Source: Glandiceps talaboti (lineage: Eukaryota > Hemichordata > Enteropneusta > Spengelidae). Taken from it: 35,000 nucleotides of DNA. The stretch is taken from NCBI RefSeq assembly GCF_964340395.1, contig NC_135561.1, positions 12,782,961 through 12,817,960 of the forward strand. Reading direction: 5' to 3'. Shown here piece after piece: positions 1-12,800 of this stretch; the first letter of the stretch is position 1; the number at the start of each line of letters is the position of its first letter. Under the pieces are notes generated by a model. The model was not told the DNA's origin, made no database searches, and worked only from the letters and a program-made list of their open reading frames with translations. The position numbers and the translations under genes are program-made.

Positions 1-42
1 CAAATTATATCTGCTTATCATACTAATCTTGATCTCAAAAAG

Positions 43-1386
<1,344 letters not shown>

Positions 1387-2434
1387 GTCTGAAATACATT
1401 AAATGTCCACTGATTCACCATTTGCCAAGTGATCGTCACAAATGCAAATGAAAATGTGAGAGCTATTTGAAAATGAACTAAAGCTTTATGCATTGTGATA
1501 GAAATGTAATAGAAATACATTTCACATCATGTAAAAATTGGGAAAATAATCCGATTTTGAATATTGTGAATCATATTTCGAGCATAGCCGAACCAATGTG
1601 GATTGTCATGATGTAGAATGACCTGGGTCTACTTTAAGTATTTTTCTGTTCGATTTGCGCCTGGTCGAATAAACGTAACATTTCGTTGACGACAATATCA
1701 GTCAATGTCTTGTTAAAGAGTTCTTTCTTGTCATTTAAAGTAATCTCATTTCTAGGATGTATAGGTCGACACAAACCCCCCATATTTACAATCTTCATTT
1801 TAACCATTCACATGGGGTGAACGGTGGGGTTGGGAGGAGGTAGTAACACTATCATCTGAAATAGTGTTTTAGTACTTTTGTAATATATGCAAAATAGGAA
1901 TATTTAAAAACGACCTTGTGTTGTCATGTCAAATGATGGAGAGAGAAATACTAGCCTTGCATTCTATCAACTAATAAATATTTGTCAAAATATATCAGCT
2001 AAAGTACGAAAACTAATCACAATGTCTGGAAAGTAAAGTACCTTTGGCCACTTCATTGCTTATATCATTGCTTAATTGTAAAGATTGAAATGGGATAGTG
2101 CTTGCTATTTGACGTAAGCTTAAATGTAAAAAAAAGGCTTGATTTTATCAATTTGAGAATTGTATTAGACTAGTTTGTATTTACTTGAATAAATAACTAC
2201 TTGTAACAAAGCATTCTCCGGAATTCAGTTGACTTATTAAAGAGCCTCCTTGTGGCTTACGTATTCACGATGGCAGCCTTTATCGATAACAGTCTGCCGA
2301 ATGGCTAAAAAAGAGTACAATGACACAAAACGTAAATGACCGAACTGATGATTTTACGTGAAAATGTTAAATTTCATACACAGGAGTTGCTACAGGACGT
2401 CTGGTTTATTTTCCCCTTCCTGGCAAAATAATTA
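1387..2434. other. Intergenic DNA / SLC17 3' UTR, no gene seen
   Basis: Holds the SLC17 3' UTR with several AATAAA hexamers. No coding exon, RNA gene or clear mobile element is recognised. It lies outside the detectable part of the inverted duplication. Confidence 0.5.
1668..1673 (+). terminator. Candidate polyadenylation signal of the SLC17-like gene
   Basis: First AATAAA downstream of the stop codon, 282 bases after it. Further AATAAA hexamers lie at 1973 and 2188, so the true 3' end is uncertain. Confidence 0.4.
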
Positions 2435-3338
2435 GCAATGTCATGGTTGTTAATGTGCTCCTTGTATTTCGTGTATAAAACTATTAACACAGACAAAATA
2501 AATCAAGAACAAAATTGTGAATTCCTTTATACCCATTTATTGTTATGTCTTGCGTAAAATGTCCCCCTTTTACACATTATGGCGCTATTTACGGTATCAA
2601 GAGGAGAGAAATACTACTGTTCGAAAGATTTTACAGTGTAAATGGATACCAGACTTCACTTATTGTAGCCAAAAGACTTACTCTGTTCATAGTTTTAGCT
2701 CGTACTTCTTGGACGAACAAGCAATGCGTCCAAAATCATAAAAGATGTTAATGTGTTCATATTGAATAGATGTCCAGATAAGCAAGACATTTTATTTAGT
2801 AAGTATCCACAAGAAAATATTATATATATTCGTTGTCTCCTTACTGTATAATACCTTAAACTTTGTTGTTGACTTGTCCATGAATGCCAAATATGTTATG
2901 ATAAGCACGTATACTTTGATGCGCCCCACTTTCAATAGCCGTATTGGATAGATGATAGGAAAGCTAAATATATAGACACCTGTGACAAATGCACATTGAC
3001 AAATAAGAATTGTTTGTAAATCAATACCTTCATATATGAATCAGCATTTACAATGATCTTTAAGGATTCTACGAAGCCCTCTGCTGTGAATCATAACCAT
3101 AAATAAAAATATCATGGGTTTTACTGATACACACTCATTTGGTAACATCTCTTACATTTGTAGTCATTAGAAGATATGTCATTGTGCCAATTCAACTTTC
3201 AAGGAAAGGTTTCAAATGTTAACAGCCATGAAAACTACATTTAGAGTACTCAGATACATGAAATTGATAATATGCTAAAACATTAAACCAAGTAAAACGG
3301 GCTACTTATTGTATCTGTAGAACCGAGGTTGGTTTCTT

Positions 3339-3616
3339 TTACACCCATGGGCCGAGTAGATCGCCCATGATATTGTAATCAAGCTGTGGTTCCGTTCTTT
3401 CATTGGGTGCAACACCGCCTTCAAATAATTCGCCGAGTCGTTTTAGTAACTCCTCAACTTTCTCTCGATGCGTAGTAGCAAGGTTGTCTCTCTCTTCTGG
3501 ATCTGTCTCTATATCATATAGGTTCACAGCACTATAAGTAGCAACGGTTGGTTTGACGTTTGGCTTCATTTCCGGTGGTGGTGTCCAAATTGCTTCACCA
3601 GCGTCACCTACATCGC
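3339..3616 (-). CDS. ARSB: Sulfatase copy 1, exon 7 (C-terminus)
   Basis: 278 bases including TAA at 3341-3339; acceptor CTTTTAG. Encodes [32 protein letters not shown] (the sulfatase LFD-I-x-x-DPEE motif), an amphipathic helix [13 protein letters not shown] and the end DLLGPWV. Confidence 0.93.
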
Positions 3617-6600
3617 CTAAAAGAAAGGAAATTAAAATCACCGATGCATCTGTCCAATCGCTCATAAGTGCTTTATGCAAGGATTACTGTAGACACAATA
3701 AAACCTAAAGTGCGTGTGAAATGTTTATTACAGCTAAATCCTTTATGAATTGATATCAGCATGTTGATGTTCATTTACAGGAGGGGGAGAAATTGTTTTG
3801 AGCAATCAAGTTTTCACAGACCCCCTACCTGTCATGGCGTCAACAATTTTGAACTTAGTATCATAATCAAAATTATTGAAGAACAATTCTTTGTAATTAG
3901 TTTGGTATACAACACTTATGAAGTTCAAAATATAAACGTTACAGTATTCTCAGTTATAACTTTTCACTGGTGAAGCCAAGTTTTATACAGGCCATTGTCA
4001 AATAATGACTTGAACCATAAGTTCACATATCATCATTCTTTTAGCTGACATTATAATGTACTAAGTTACGTCATTTATCTCAGTAATTTGATTTGATGGC
4101 AGTGTTTTCTATTGTTTTGTCATTTTGTCAACAGCATACACTTCTATTAAACAAGACTCTTAAAAGTTGAGGTGCCACTGTCATACATATCTATCTAGGC
4201 TTTCTTATAAAACATTATATTTCCTTAGAAAAAGCTCTCATGTTTTATTTGTTCCACATGTGTTACAATCGATGTCACCGACTCTCAAATACTATGAGCA
4301 AGGACATATTTTCCTACATTTCATTATTTCCTGTGTTATTTCACAAAATGCCAAATAAAATGATGATTTTGATTACCATGGCAAACAGCTATCAAGTTTT
4401 AAATTATTTGTGTTACAATGGACATCACATACATCACGCATAAATGGCTTAAGCAAAGAAGTGATTATGTTATTTCCATGGTTTATAGGTAATGTTTGCA
4501 AAAGTCGACATATTATGGTAATTTTGGTTAGCATGGCAACCGATGTTTGAATCATAATTACCTTTTTTGAACTCAGCATAACAAACTACAACGGGTAGGG
4601 TGGATTCTAAGCAAACAGGCCGTACTAATTTTCTAGTATTATAAACATACATTTTGCCAAAACACGACATTTCTAAGCTTAATTTACGTTTCCATGGAAA
4701 CAGCTATCTAGTATTAAATAATTTGTGTTACAATGGACATCACAGACTATACCGGTAAATACAGTCCCAGTATCAGCATAACCCGGACGATTTCCTAGCA
4801 GTGGGTCTAATTTGAACTAAACATGGGTAGGTGTTTTGAACTTTGGCTGCACACCCCAACTGGAGTTTGGGCACTATTCCTCCACCCTAACCTCCGGCCC
4901 CGACTCCATGACCAGTGCTGTAAATTCACTCAAGAAAGCCCTAAAACAAAACTTGATAATTGTCAAAAGTAGTTCATTTATTTTTCAAATCTTTATCATA
5001 ATTTGATCATCAATATATGCTGTGAGTGAGATGAGGTAATATGTAGCCAATCTAAACAAGAATAACAAACCTTAATCTCTTGGGGTTGCTTGTCGATATG
5101 ATAAGTCACAACATAATATGCCATTTAAATTTCATTTTTTATAGGGATGGTCTATTGTAAATTCCATTTACCGCAAATATGACGTTCTTTGAAACATATA
5201 TAACTGCTCATCACACGAAATCTTAGTTTTCCATGTGTTATGTCGAGTTTTAGAAAACTAATCTCCATATTCAAGCAAGTCACAAAATGTCGAAAAGTTT
5301 CATTGAACGATCATGAGCCGAGTAAATATGGGTCATGGCTATATTTGAATGGTGGGATGCTAAGAATATCTTATTGCAACTTCACATAATGAAAGATCTT
5401 TATTAAAGCATGTACAAATACCTGTCAGTAGTTTCCATTTGTCAGATCTAATTGCGGCATACATTCCAATATTGAAATACTTATTTTTTGAGTACAGTCT
5501 CACAGTTTCATCTCTGCTCTGAAGTGGCATGACATTGCGTTGGTCGATGTTTATCAGTGCTTCCTGTCTGTCAGTTTCAACACCTTCACTGTAATAGAAG
5601 CAGTGTGTATATTAATATTACCAAATGCCAACTGCTATCTGCCCTCAAACCAGTATTTACAATTTCAAGTCAAGACTTATGTAGCATTTAGAGTGAGCTT
5701 ATTTGTGACAGTCTCTCAGCAGCTGGACGTGGGGGGGGGGGGTACCACTGGTCAGGTCTGTTACGAGTGTGTGGCCAATGTTATCTACCCTAGACCACAT
5801 TTTAGACCCATTTTGACCAAAAAACAATACCTCATTTTACTTTAGAAGACCCTAGACCAACATTTATAATCACCAATATGAAAATGTCAACCAACGAATT
5901 AGCTGGAGGAAATTCTGAGGGAAATTCCATGCAATATCGAACTAGTCGAGGATCTAGACCAAACAAAATCGAAAATTGCGTATTTGGACCCCATTTTAGA
6001 CTGCTAAAATGGGGGCAATCCTAAGTACGATGGAAATCGTTGCATTGCGTATCTGTTTCAATTGTAGTCCGAAGTTATCAATATAGTTGCATTCTTTGAT
6101 ATCGAATTGAAAAGGATTATACAGGACAATAGGAAACATGAAACATGTACATAGCAATACATGAACTTATCATTCATTTGACTTATAGACTTATATAGGC
6201 ATACCTGATTGTTTTCCATTGATTGAACCCATCCAACTTGACGTCATGCAAGTTACCCTTTGCTAAATGAACTAACGTTGGAAACCAATCGGTTATATGG
6301 AATAGTTCCTTGCACTGTGTACCTCTAACTTCTTTTTTGAGTAAAGGGCTGCTCACGAAAGCAGGTACATGGATCCCTCCTTCCCATAACGTATGTTTAG
6401 AACCTTTCAAGGGCCAGTTGTTGCCACCACAAGAAGGAGAGCCACCATTGTCTGCAAATCGAAAATGAACACAATTTAACACAGTATGCACGCTATGAAT
6501 TTGTAACCTTTGAAATTGAAACTTTTTAGAGTGGGAATTTGTATTATGTATAGGAAGGTAGTAGGTAGGTAGGGAGTGTGTGATATGATATGTATTTAGG

Positions 6601-9600
6601 CAAGATATAAGGGTAAACCTTGACATCATGCTTGAGTTGATTACTTACATTTAGTCTATTATGCATCTGTATAGTACATTACACTTAGTATAATTATTTC
6701 ATAAGTTTGAATAAGATCATTTTTTTTCTGAATGAAATTTGCACCGCATGTGATCGACCTACCTGATGTAAAAACAATAACACTATTTTCATACAGCCCC
6801 TTTGACTTTAATTTACTAAGCACACTTCCTACACCTTCATCAAGACAGGACGCCATGGCTGCATATGTTAATCTGTCTTTGTCATTTATAACATTTCCAA
6901 ATGGCTCTTTGTAACTAGCAGGAACTTCTAGTGGCCCATGGTTGGAACTATATGCTAAGTACAGAAACAGCGGCTGCATATTAACGACAAATGAAAATAT
7001 TAAAAGTTAAATTAATAATGTTTATTGCTTTTCTAGGCCACCGGCTCATAGACAACATTTGCAAAATATAGTGAAAACACATGTATGTCGTATAAATAGC
7101 AACAGTGTGAAACATATATTACATAGTATTTTCTTTGGAAGTTGTCATCCCCATAGCTTTACATATATATTTACACAAATTAAGCAGGATACCTGACTTA
7201 GCTGTATCCATTAAAAAAATGAAACTTATTGTGATTGGATTTGTTGCGTACACTGATTAGTAAAATTGGTTTCTAAGTAGATCACGGTTTCTGCATGGCT
7301 TCAACAATTCAACAAGTTAATTCTTAATCGACAAATAAGAAAAAAAGCAAATTTCATAGATAATATGTAAATGAGTGCCATTAGATTTTACAGGTACCAT
7401 TAAAAAATGTTCTGGTCTACATACAACCACATACAAAATGTGTACCAAATGCAAATTATTTGAACCGGTTTAATTGTTATTGAGATAATGCTGGGATTAA
7501 GAAAGTTCTAATTATGAAAATAAATCTACATGAATTTCACTGGCAAAAATGTATTGTACGCTGTTTAGCCAAGGTAACTCACAACTGTTAATTATTACCT
7601 CGTATAATCATGACGTAAATCAACAAGGGTTATGTACACAGGTGAGGCACAATTCAGCCAGCATAACTGTTAATTCCTGATAAAGGTATACATCGCTCTA
7701 GCTAAATTTCACTATCACATGAATATTGATATGTTTATCTGACTAATGTTTACCGTGTCGGGATCATGCTGTTCTATCAACCGTTCGGCCTCCCTGGTGA
7801 ATAAATGAGTTGCATAGTAACCATTATATCTTGGTCCTTCGTTTTTAGTCATATTTCGCAGGTCGTAAACATTTCCATAGTGACGATTTGTATGTGTATA
7901 GTAGTCTGTCATTGATCCTAGATAACCTAATAGTAGAAAAGGAAAATGTCATATTTTGATATTTTATCGTCATTGCATTCGACTTGCACAACATTGATTT
8001 CTTGTATAGTGTCAATACAGCAGCATAAAAATAGCATTCAGGTATTCTTTTACAATTTGTGACTTTCTCTATTTACTACATTAATAATTACTGTGTAAAT
8101 ATTCATATATGACTTTGTATTCATTACTTTGTAAATTATTAATCATTTTAGCAATATTTATTATTTATCTTTTTAAATGTTACATTATAGCATCACATTG
8201 CTGTTGCAAATCAGGAGGTCTAATTTGTCTAGATATCAAAATAACTGCACTGAAATGGTAATGTGATACAGTTGGCATGCCCCAAGTTGCTCTGAATGTG
8301 AACTATGTCTATGATATCGTGAGAGTGTGAGAGTGCAAATACCAGTATGTAATAGCGATAAACACTCCTATGTATACCCTTTAGATTTGACCAGTTGGCG
8401 CTGTATACGCATTCGTTGACACTCATGCGTATGTAAACCAATGCTGGAAAAAACCAACGTCTTGTCCAATTGCTAGCGAGTGCCAGAGCGGAGGCAATTG
8501 AAAATGCATAATCAAACCATACAGAAAATTATCATTGGAATCGCTAGATTAAACAAATATTGAAGTGATTCCGGTTATTGAAAAATTTATAATGCGAAAA
8601 AAATTAACAAATAAACGTTGAGAAGGTGGTGAAACTGCCTGGAAAACTTACCAAAGAATGTATCGAATCCTCTGTTGTAGGGTAGACATTGTTCTTTGTA
8701 GAATCCGCAGTGCCATTTCCCTACAATATGGGTGGAGTATCCACTTTCTTTGAGTTTTTGTCCTATAGTTACTTCATCCAAGGGTAGAGAACGGGGGTTT
8801 GTATCAAATCTATTAGCCGTTATGCCTGTGTGGATCTGTAAGCAATGGATGCAGAAATGTCCTATTCACAAATCTTGCATACTTCGTAACATAAGCTTTC
8901 TTGTCTATGGCAGTGTAAACATTTTAAAACTCGATATACCACACGATTCTGTGCAATCTATTGGAATACTTGTTTATATATCAGACCATAATAGTGGGTT
9001 GAGGTTTTATTCACATTTAAACAGATTGGGAAATGCTTTGCTAGTGTAAACGAGGAGTTCAAAATATCTCAACTGGATCCATACTTTAGAAAGTAATTTA
9101 CTTGTACCATGGCTTATATCAAGGCTGAACAGCTTATTTGGTTAACTGTTTTATCTCACGAGCCGTTTAAACCATTGGATTTGTACCTTGGCAAATTTCT
9201 GTCATACAGAACCGGGTTCTGTTGAAGTTCGCCGAATAATTCCAAGCGCCTGTTATTACTGTGTACAGAGAAGCTATGCTCGACAGCGAGCAGTTATCAG
9301 TGGAGCATTCTACTTTCCACCACTTGTAAAGTGACATTTATTGCATCAATAAGTTACATTTTATTGCGCGTTTTCGCTCTTGACATCACCTGGTACATCT
9401 TTAATTGCCGCCATAATATTTTTATAGCGGTGCATGTGTAATAAAATGGTCTTTAATTTCCATGACATGTATAAACTTCACAACACATGTCCCATATAAT
9501 TTCAGAAAAGCTCTTAATCCAGAAACAACAACTACTTTCAAATAGTTATATATATATATTTGCGTCATCGTTTTCACAAAAGCGACAGGCTCAGTTCAAA

Positions 9601-11802
9601 CGAACTTTTTTAATTTTATATTCTGTAGAGTAACGACTAGAACTGATCCTGTTTAGGCAAATATTCTATGACAATGTTAATTAACTATTTACTTAAATAA
9701 GAGTAATTAAAGAATATTTTAATGGTTTAAAATGTTTATAATTACGTACACCCTAAGCAATATTGCAACACTTGTTGGTAAACGTATATGTTGCTGTATA
9801 GACGATATGGTACAATATACATCAGATGTAAACTAAATGTGTTTAGATTTATTTTCCAACGCACATTGATTATTGAACTGCAAACTTCTGATTTATATAG
9901 CTATCATCGATGATATATACCCTTTAATTGGAAATTCAATTACACCAAACTATATGAAATTTGAAGATTGCATACTTTCAGACATTGCCTATCAAAATTA
10001 AAAACTACATCAGAAATCTGTGCCAACATTTGTGCTTTGTTATCACCAATGTATGTACTGAATTATGTAGAATTTGAAGCGTGCATTCTTAAGATATAAC
10101 CCAATTAATAAGGGAAATAATAAAAACATATGCGAATGATCGACTGAATGCAATTAAACAATATGTCAACAAACTATTTCAAACACTTGCGCTTTCATGT
10201 CATCAATGATTTGAATATATCTGAATTACTGAAAATAATGAATTATGCAAATGAGGAATTTAAAGTAATAGCTACGAGAGCATCCTTTGTGGGATATGTG
10301 TGCTGCATTATTGTTGATGTATGTACCAATTTATACCTACTTATTGAAGCATACAATGACTCGTGAAACTAAAATCTACGTCAAAAAGCTTTTTGGGATA
10401 TGAATGATTTATTATGATTGACGTACGTACCAACTTATGTGGAATATGAGTACACATTCTTAAGATATAGCTTAAGTTCTCAAAATTATTAATTATGCAA
10501 ATTCCTTGTGCGTGTTAAAAGACACAAGCATTAATTGACAAGTACGTCTTTGTTAACATTATTATGTTTACAAAAACATGAAATTAATGCAAATTCCTTA
10601 TTACTATTCATATGATGATTACAATAACCTAATCAGTTCTTGCTTTCACCTTAGTAAACATTCTATGAATATTAATTTTATGTATCTTTTACAAAAAGAA
10701 AAAGAAACCGTGAATGACTTTATGATTTATTTTTACATTTTCACCAACGAGCCCATAACTAGATATACATTAGTTTTTCATTTTGGAAGAACAAAATTAC
10801 CTCCTTGTACACAATCGAATCGACATTGGCGTATTAGTTCCTATGTTTGTGTCTCATCCGCAAAGTCAAAAGTTTACAGATGTTTGGAATTTATTACGCC
10901 AGGCAAAATGTTAAAGCCACAAATTGCAGAGTGGTTTATAAAGTGAACTTCATATTCAGCGGGAGGCGACCGATTTCGACGAATTGAAATTCTACAATGT
11001 TAACGGTGTTTTGCATGGTACTTTATTCTGAGGTAGGTCAGAATATCACCTCTTGGCAACGCATTTGGATGACATCACAATCATACCAACGGAATGGAGT
11101 ATGTAATTCGTGGCAGGATGGCAGAAATTCCATGAGACGAAGTTGAGTGTATATTTTTGTTATCCCCCGATAAATATCATCCTAATGTGGAATTGCGCTC
11201 TAAAATTGTATCAACTTCTGAATCCATTGCATAAAATAGCATGAGGTGTGTCTTTGAATATATAGCTGTTATATTCTTAAATTTGTTATAGCGTTTTGAA
11301 AACACTTCAATAGTTTGATGAGAATTCTGATGATAGAGAAATCACAATGATGAGCAACAATTTCCTATAACTGTCTGTTGGCGTTAACTGTACAAAATGT
11401 ATTATGAATTAACTCATGAAATTTCTAAAGAATGATATTAAAATGGCACAAAATACAAAAGCGGTGTTTGATTTAATCGAAAGTGAGAATTTTGGAAAGC
11501 CCAGTAGTTTATTATTTAAAACAATATCTTGTGCCAAAGAAAACCTTTCTACTCACAGTATATCTCCCAGTCATGAGCATGTTTCTTGATGGTGCACATT
11601 TTTCGCCGACATAGTAGTTGTTAAGTTTCACACCACTGTTTGCTAATAAATCAATATTCGGTGTTTTGAATATTGGATTGTGATATCCAACATCATTCCA
11701 TCCAACGTCGTCACCAACAATGAATATTATGTGAGGTGGTTTCTTGCATAACGATGTCGAAATGATAGCAAGAACTAAACATACACGAAATCCAGCATCC
11801 AT
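3339..11802 (-). CDS. ARSB: Arylsulfatase B-like sulfatase, copy 1 (seven exons)
   Basis: Secreted/lysosomal sulfatase of the arylsulfatase B/I/J group; ARSB removes the 4-sulfate of N-acetylgalactosamine in dermatan and chondroitin sulfate. Exons on the minus strand: 11802-11557, 8835-8652, 7926-7754, 6973-6763, 6451-6205, 5588-5422, 3616-3339, all GT-AG. The product is 501 aa (human ARSB 533). Signal peptide at about 1-19; Ca ligands D31 D32 ([10 protein letters not shown]); formylglycine Cys69 in CAPSR; K122 and H124 in GKWHCG; H213 in SNHGPL; D272 N273 in SDNGG; K290 in [10 protein letters not shown]-terminus LLGPWV. Every catalytic and metal residue known in ARSB is present, so it should be active once Cys69 is converted by the formylglycine-generating enzyme. 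One NMT sequon at N168. It is divergent from copy 2. The exact substrate, and B versus I/J orthology, cannot be decided here. Confidence 0.92.
3617..5421 (-). other. Sulfatase copy 1, intron 6 with a short X-box-like tandem repeat
   Basis: 1805 bases. The stretch at about 4240-4790 carries one to two copies of a repeat built around CATGG palindromes, GTTTCCATGGAAAC at 4688-4701 and GTTAGCATGGCAAC at 4527-4540, with the anchor TCAGCATAAC at 4573 and 4773. Copy 2 has an expanded version. No gene is seen in the rest of the intron. Confidence 0.65.
5422..5588 (-). CDS. ARSB: Sulfatase copy 1, exon 6
   Basis: 167 bases, two codons shorter than in copy 2. Encodes [32 protein letters not shown]. 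The NxS sequon that copy 2 and human ARSB have just before this AAIR motif is changed to FNIG. Confidence 0.9.
5731..6030 (-). mobile_element. GGGGTA-type dispersed repeat in intron 5, copy 1
   Basis: Runs from a G12 tract and GGTACCACTGGTCAGG through repeated GACC(C)CATTTTAGA / AAAATGGGGTC phrases. The same element, inverted, sits in intron 5 of copy 2 at about 28330-28740, so it was there before the duplication. The left copy is shorter and appears to lack the TACTCC end. Confidence 0.55.
6205..6451 (-). CDS. ARSB: Sulfatase copy 1, exon 5
   Basis: 247 bases, acceptor GATTTGCAG, donor GTATGC. Encodes [51 protein letters not shown] and [10 protein letters not shown]. It holds the Asp-Asn metal pair and Lys290. 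Confidence 0.95.
6553..6575. repeat. Short GGTA/TACC tandem repeat, intron 4 of copy 1
   Basis: A few GGTA units (GGTAGTAGGTAGGTAGGG). The matching place in copy 2 (27600-27635) holds about nine TACC units, so this microsatellite has expanded on the right. Confidence 0.7.
6763..6973 (-). CDS. ARSB: Sulfatase copy 1, exon 4
   Basis: 211 bases, phase 0 in and phase 1 out. Encodes [18 protein letters not shown] (active-site His213), [13 protein letters not shown] and NSVIVFTS. The donor is GTAGGT. The last base G plus AC of the next exon makes the metal-binding Asp of SDNGG. Confidence 0.94.
7754..7926 (-). CDS. ARSB: Sulfatase copy 1, exon 3
   Basis: 173 bases, acceptor ACTATTAG, donor GTAAAC. 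Encodes [12 protein letters not shown] through [18 protein letters not shown], with an NMT sequon. This matches the ARSB segment that ends in the tail of TKRAIALI. Confidence 0.92.
8300..8480 (-). repeat. Old hairpin-bearing repeat in intron 2, copy 1
   Basis: On the minus strand: TACATACGCATGAG ... GAATGCGTATAC (hairpin), CAACTGGTCAAATC, then GTTTATCGCTATTA and ATACTGGTA. The order of phrases matches the younger hairpin element at 25111-25275. A sister copy lies in the same intron of copy 2 near 24620-24680. Confidence 0.5.
8652..8835 (-). CDS. ARSB: Sulfatase copy 1, exon 2
   Basis: 184 bases from acceptor TTACAG to donor GTAAGT, ending in phase 1. Encodes IHTG at its start, then [23 protein letters not shown] (Lys and His of the sulfate pocket) and NRGFDTFFG. 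The exon length equals that of copy 2. Confidence 0.93.
9880..10510. repeat. Degenerate ~200-bp tandem repeat in intron 1, copy 1
   Basis: Several diverged units share phrases such as GCATTCTTAAGATATA, GTATGTAC..AATTATGTA and TATGCAAAT. The inverted counterpart is at about 22930-23480 in copy 2. An open frame at 10148-10366 inside it has no protein family character. Confidence 0.45.
11557..11802 (-). CDS. ARSB: Sulfatase copy 1, exon 1 (start, signal peptide, active-site Cys)
   Basis: ATG at 11802-11800 in the context CCAGTCATGG, shared with copy 2. The exon encodes 82 residues: hydrophobic leader, [10 protein letters not shown], and CAPSR with the formylglycine cysteine, ending GRYT. Donor GTGAGT, phase 0. 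The frame reads on in the intron to 11512, but the next exon begins IHTG as in other sulfatases, which fixes the donor. Confidence 0.92.
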
Positions 11803-12800
11803 GACTGGACTTTGCTTGACTTATTGATGCGACTAAATGTGATCAAATGTATCACATTGAATGATGGATTGATAAATTGGGCCGGGAGTGCGGTTTCAGT
11901 AGTTGCTATGATTTCAGTCTATTTACCGACAGACGTAGATTCGTTGGAATGTGAGCATGATCATGCGTGTTCTATTAGAATGTCGACCGATCGATGCCAA
12001 ATAACCTTTGGTAAAAGAGTAAAGTTACAAACTTTGTGGGACTTTTTATCTAATACCGACTATTCATTCAAACTAAACAAAGAATAGCTTATTTTCAACA
12101 TGTGCTACACCAGCATCGTAAATCACTATGGACATGTATTATTATTTTGTGAGGATTCACGACTGGAAATGTCCGTTAAGGGTTTTTCAAGATGTGATAT
12201 TTTCAGATTACCGGTGTCACGTTGTTATTACACATGAAATCACATCTCATACGTCAATAACATTTCGAAGACTGCTATGGCTTTTATGTATTATTAAAAT
12301 TGAATAATACGGTGCAATGTATAATGTTGTCTATTACAAACGTATTTGAATGTTTTAACAACAATTTGGCCAGATGTTACTCACTATACTGTTAAGCATG
12401 ATACAATACACCGTTAATGTTTATAATGTCGAATAGATAACATGTTTTCGTTATAATTTGCGATACTTCTGGAAAGGAACAGTTGAAGAGATAGATCTTT
12501 TAAGATATAGGATTGCCAGATTATTTGTGTCAAGCTGATGGTGTCCTTGAATTTCCCTTATCTTTACCCCACAGTCAGAGGAAATGACAAACTCCTACAA
12601 ACACCTACAAACTGAACGCTGCTTGTAACGTTATAGTCTTTGTTGACTAAAGTAGCGAACCAATACTCCTATTGTCTAGAGAATGCATCAATCTTAGTGA
12701 CTAAATGAGCTTCACTAGTAGGTAAACACTAGCTGATCCATAAATTCATGCCTTGATTTACTTAGTGTTATTTGATTAATCAATATAAGATAAATCGAAT
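11803..12800. promoter_or_regulatory. 5' flank of sulfatase copy 1, conserved with copy 2
   Basis: The last 60 bases before the ATG hold CAATGTGATACATTTGATCA (minus sense), present also before copy 2, and further blocks match across about 1 kb. No convincing TATA box is seen here. The promoter is inferred only from position and conservation. No 5' UTR exon could be identified. Confidence 0.45.

Larger units (their letters stand above)
2435..12800 (-). repeat. Left arm of large inverted duplication (carries sulfatase copy 1)
   Basis: Reverse-complement similarity to about 18560-33590 is visible along the whole arm. The 3' flank near 2520-2610 (CCCATTTATTGTTATGTC) pairs with 33410-33500. All seven exons and most of each intron pair. 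The far 5' flank near 12730-12780 (TTACTTAGTGTTATTTGATT) pairs with 18585-18610. Similarity is patchy outside exons, so the duplication is not recent and is not a simple assembly echo. Ends are approximate. Confidence 0.85.

Noticed and set aside
5540-5845. 101-residue plus-strand open frame
   Set aside because: Antisense to exon 6 of sulfatase copy 1 and the intron 5 repeat. No family features.
10578-10946. 122-residue open frame in intron 1 of copy 1
   Set aside because: The longest non-repeat frame there, but composition is that of AT-rich DNA, it has no recognisable domain, and the paired right-arm sequence is not kept open.
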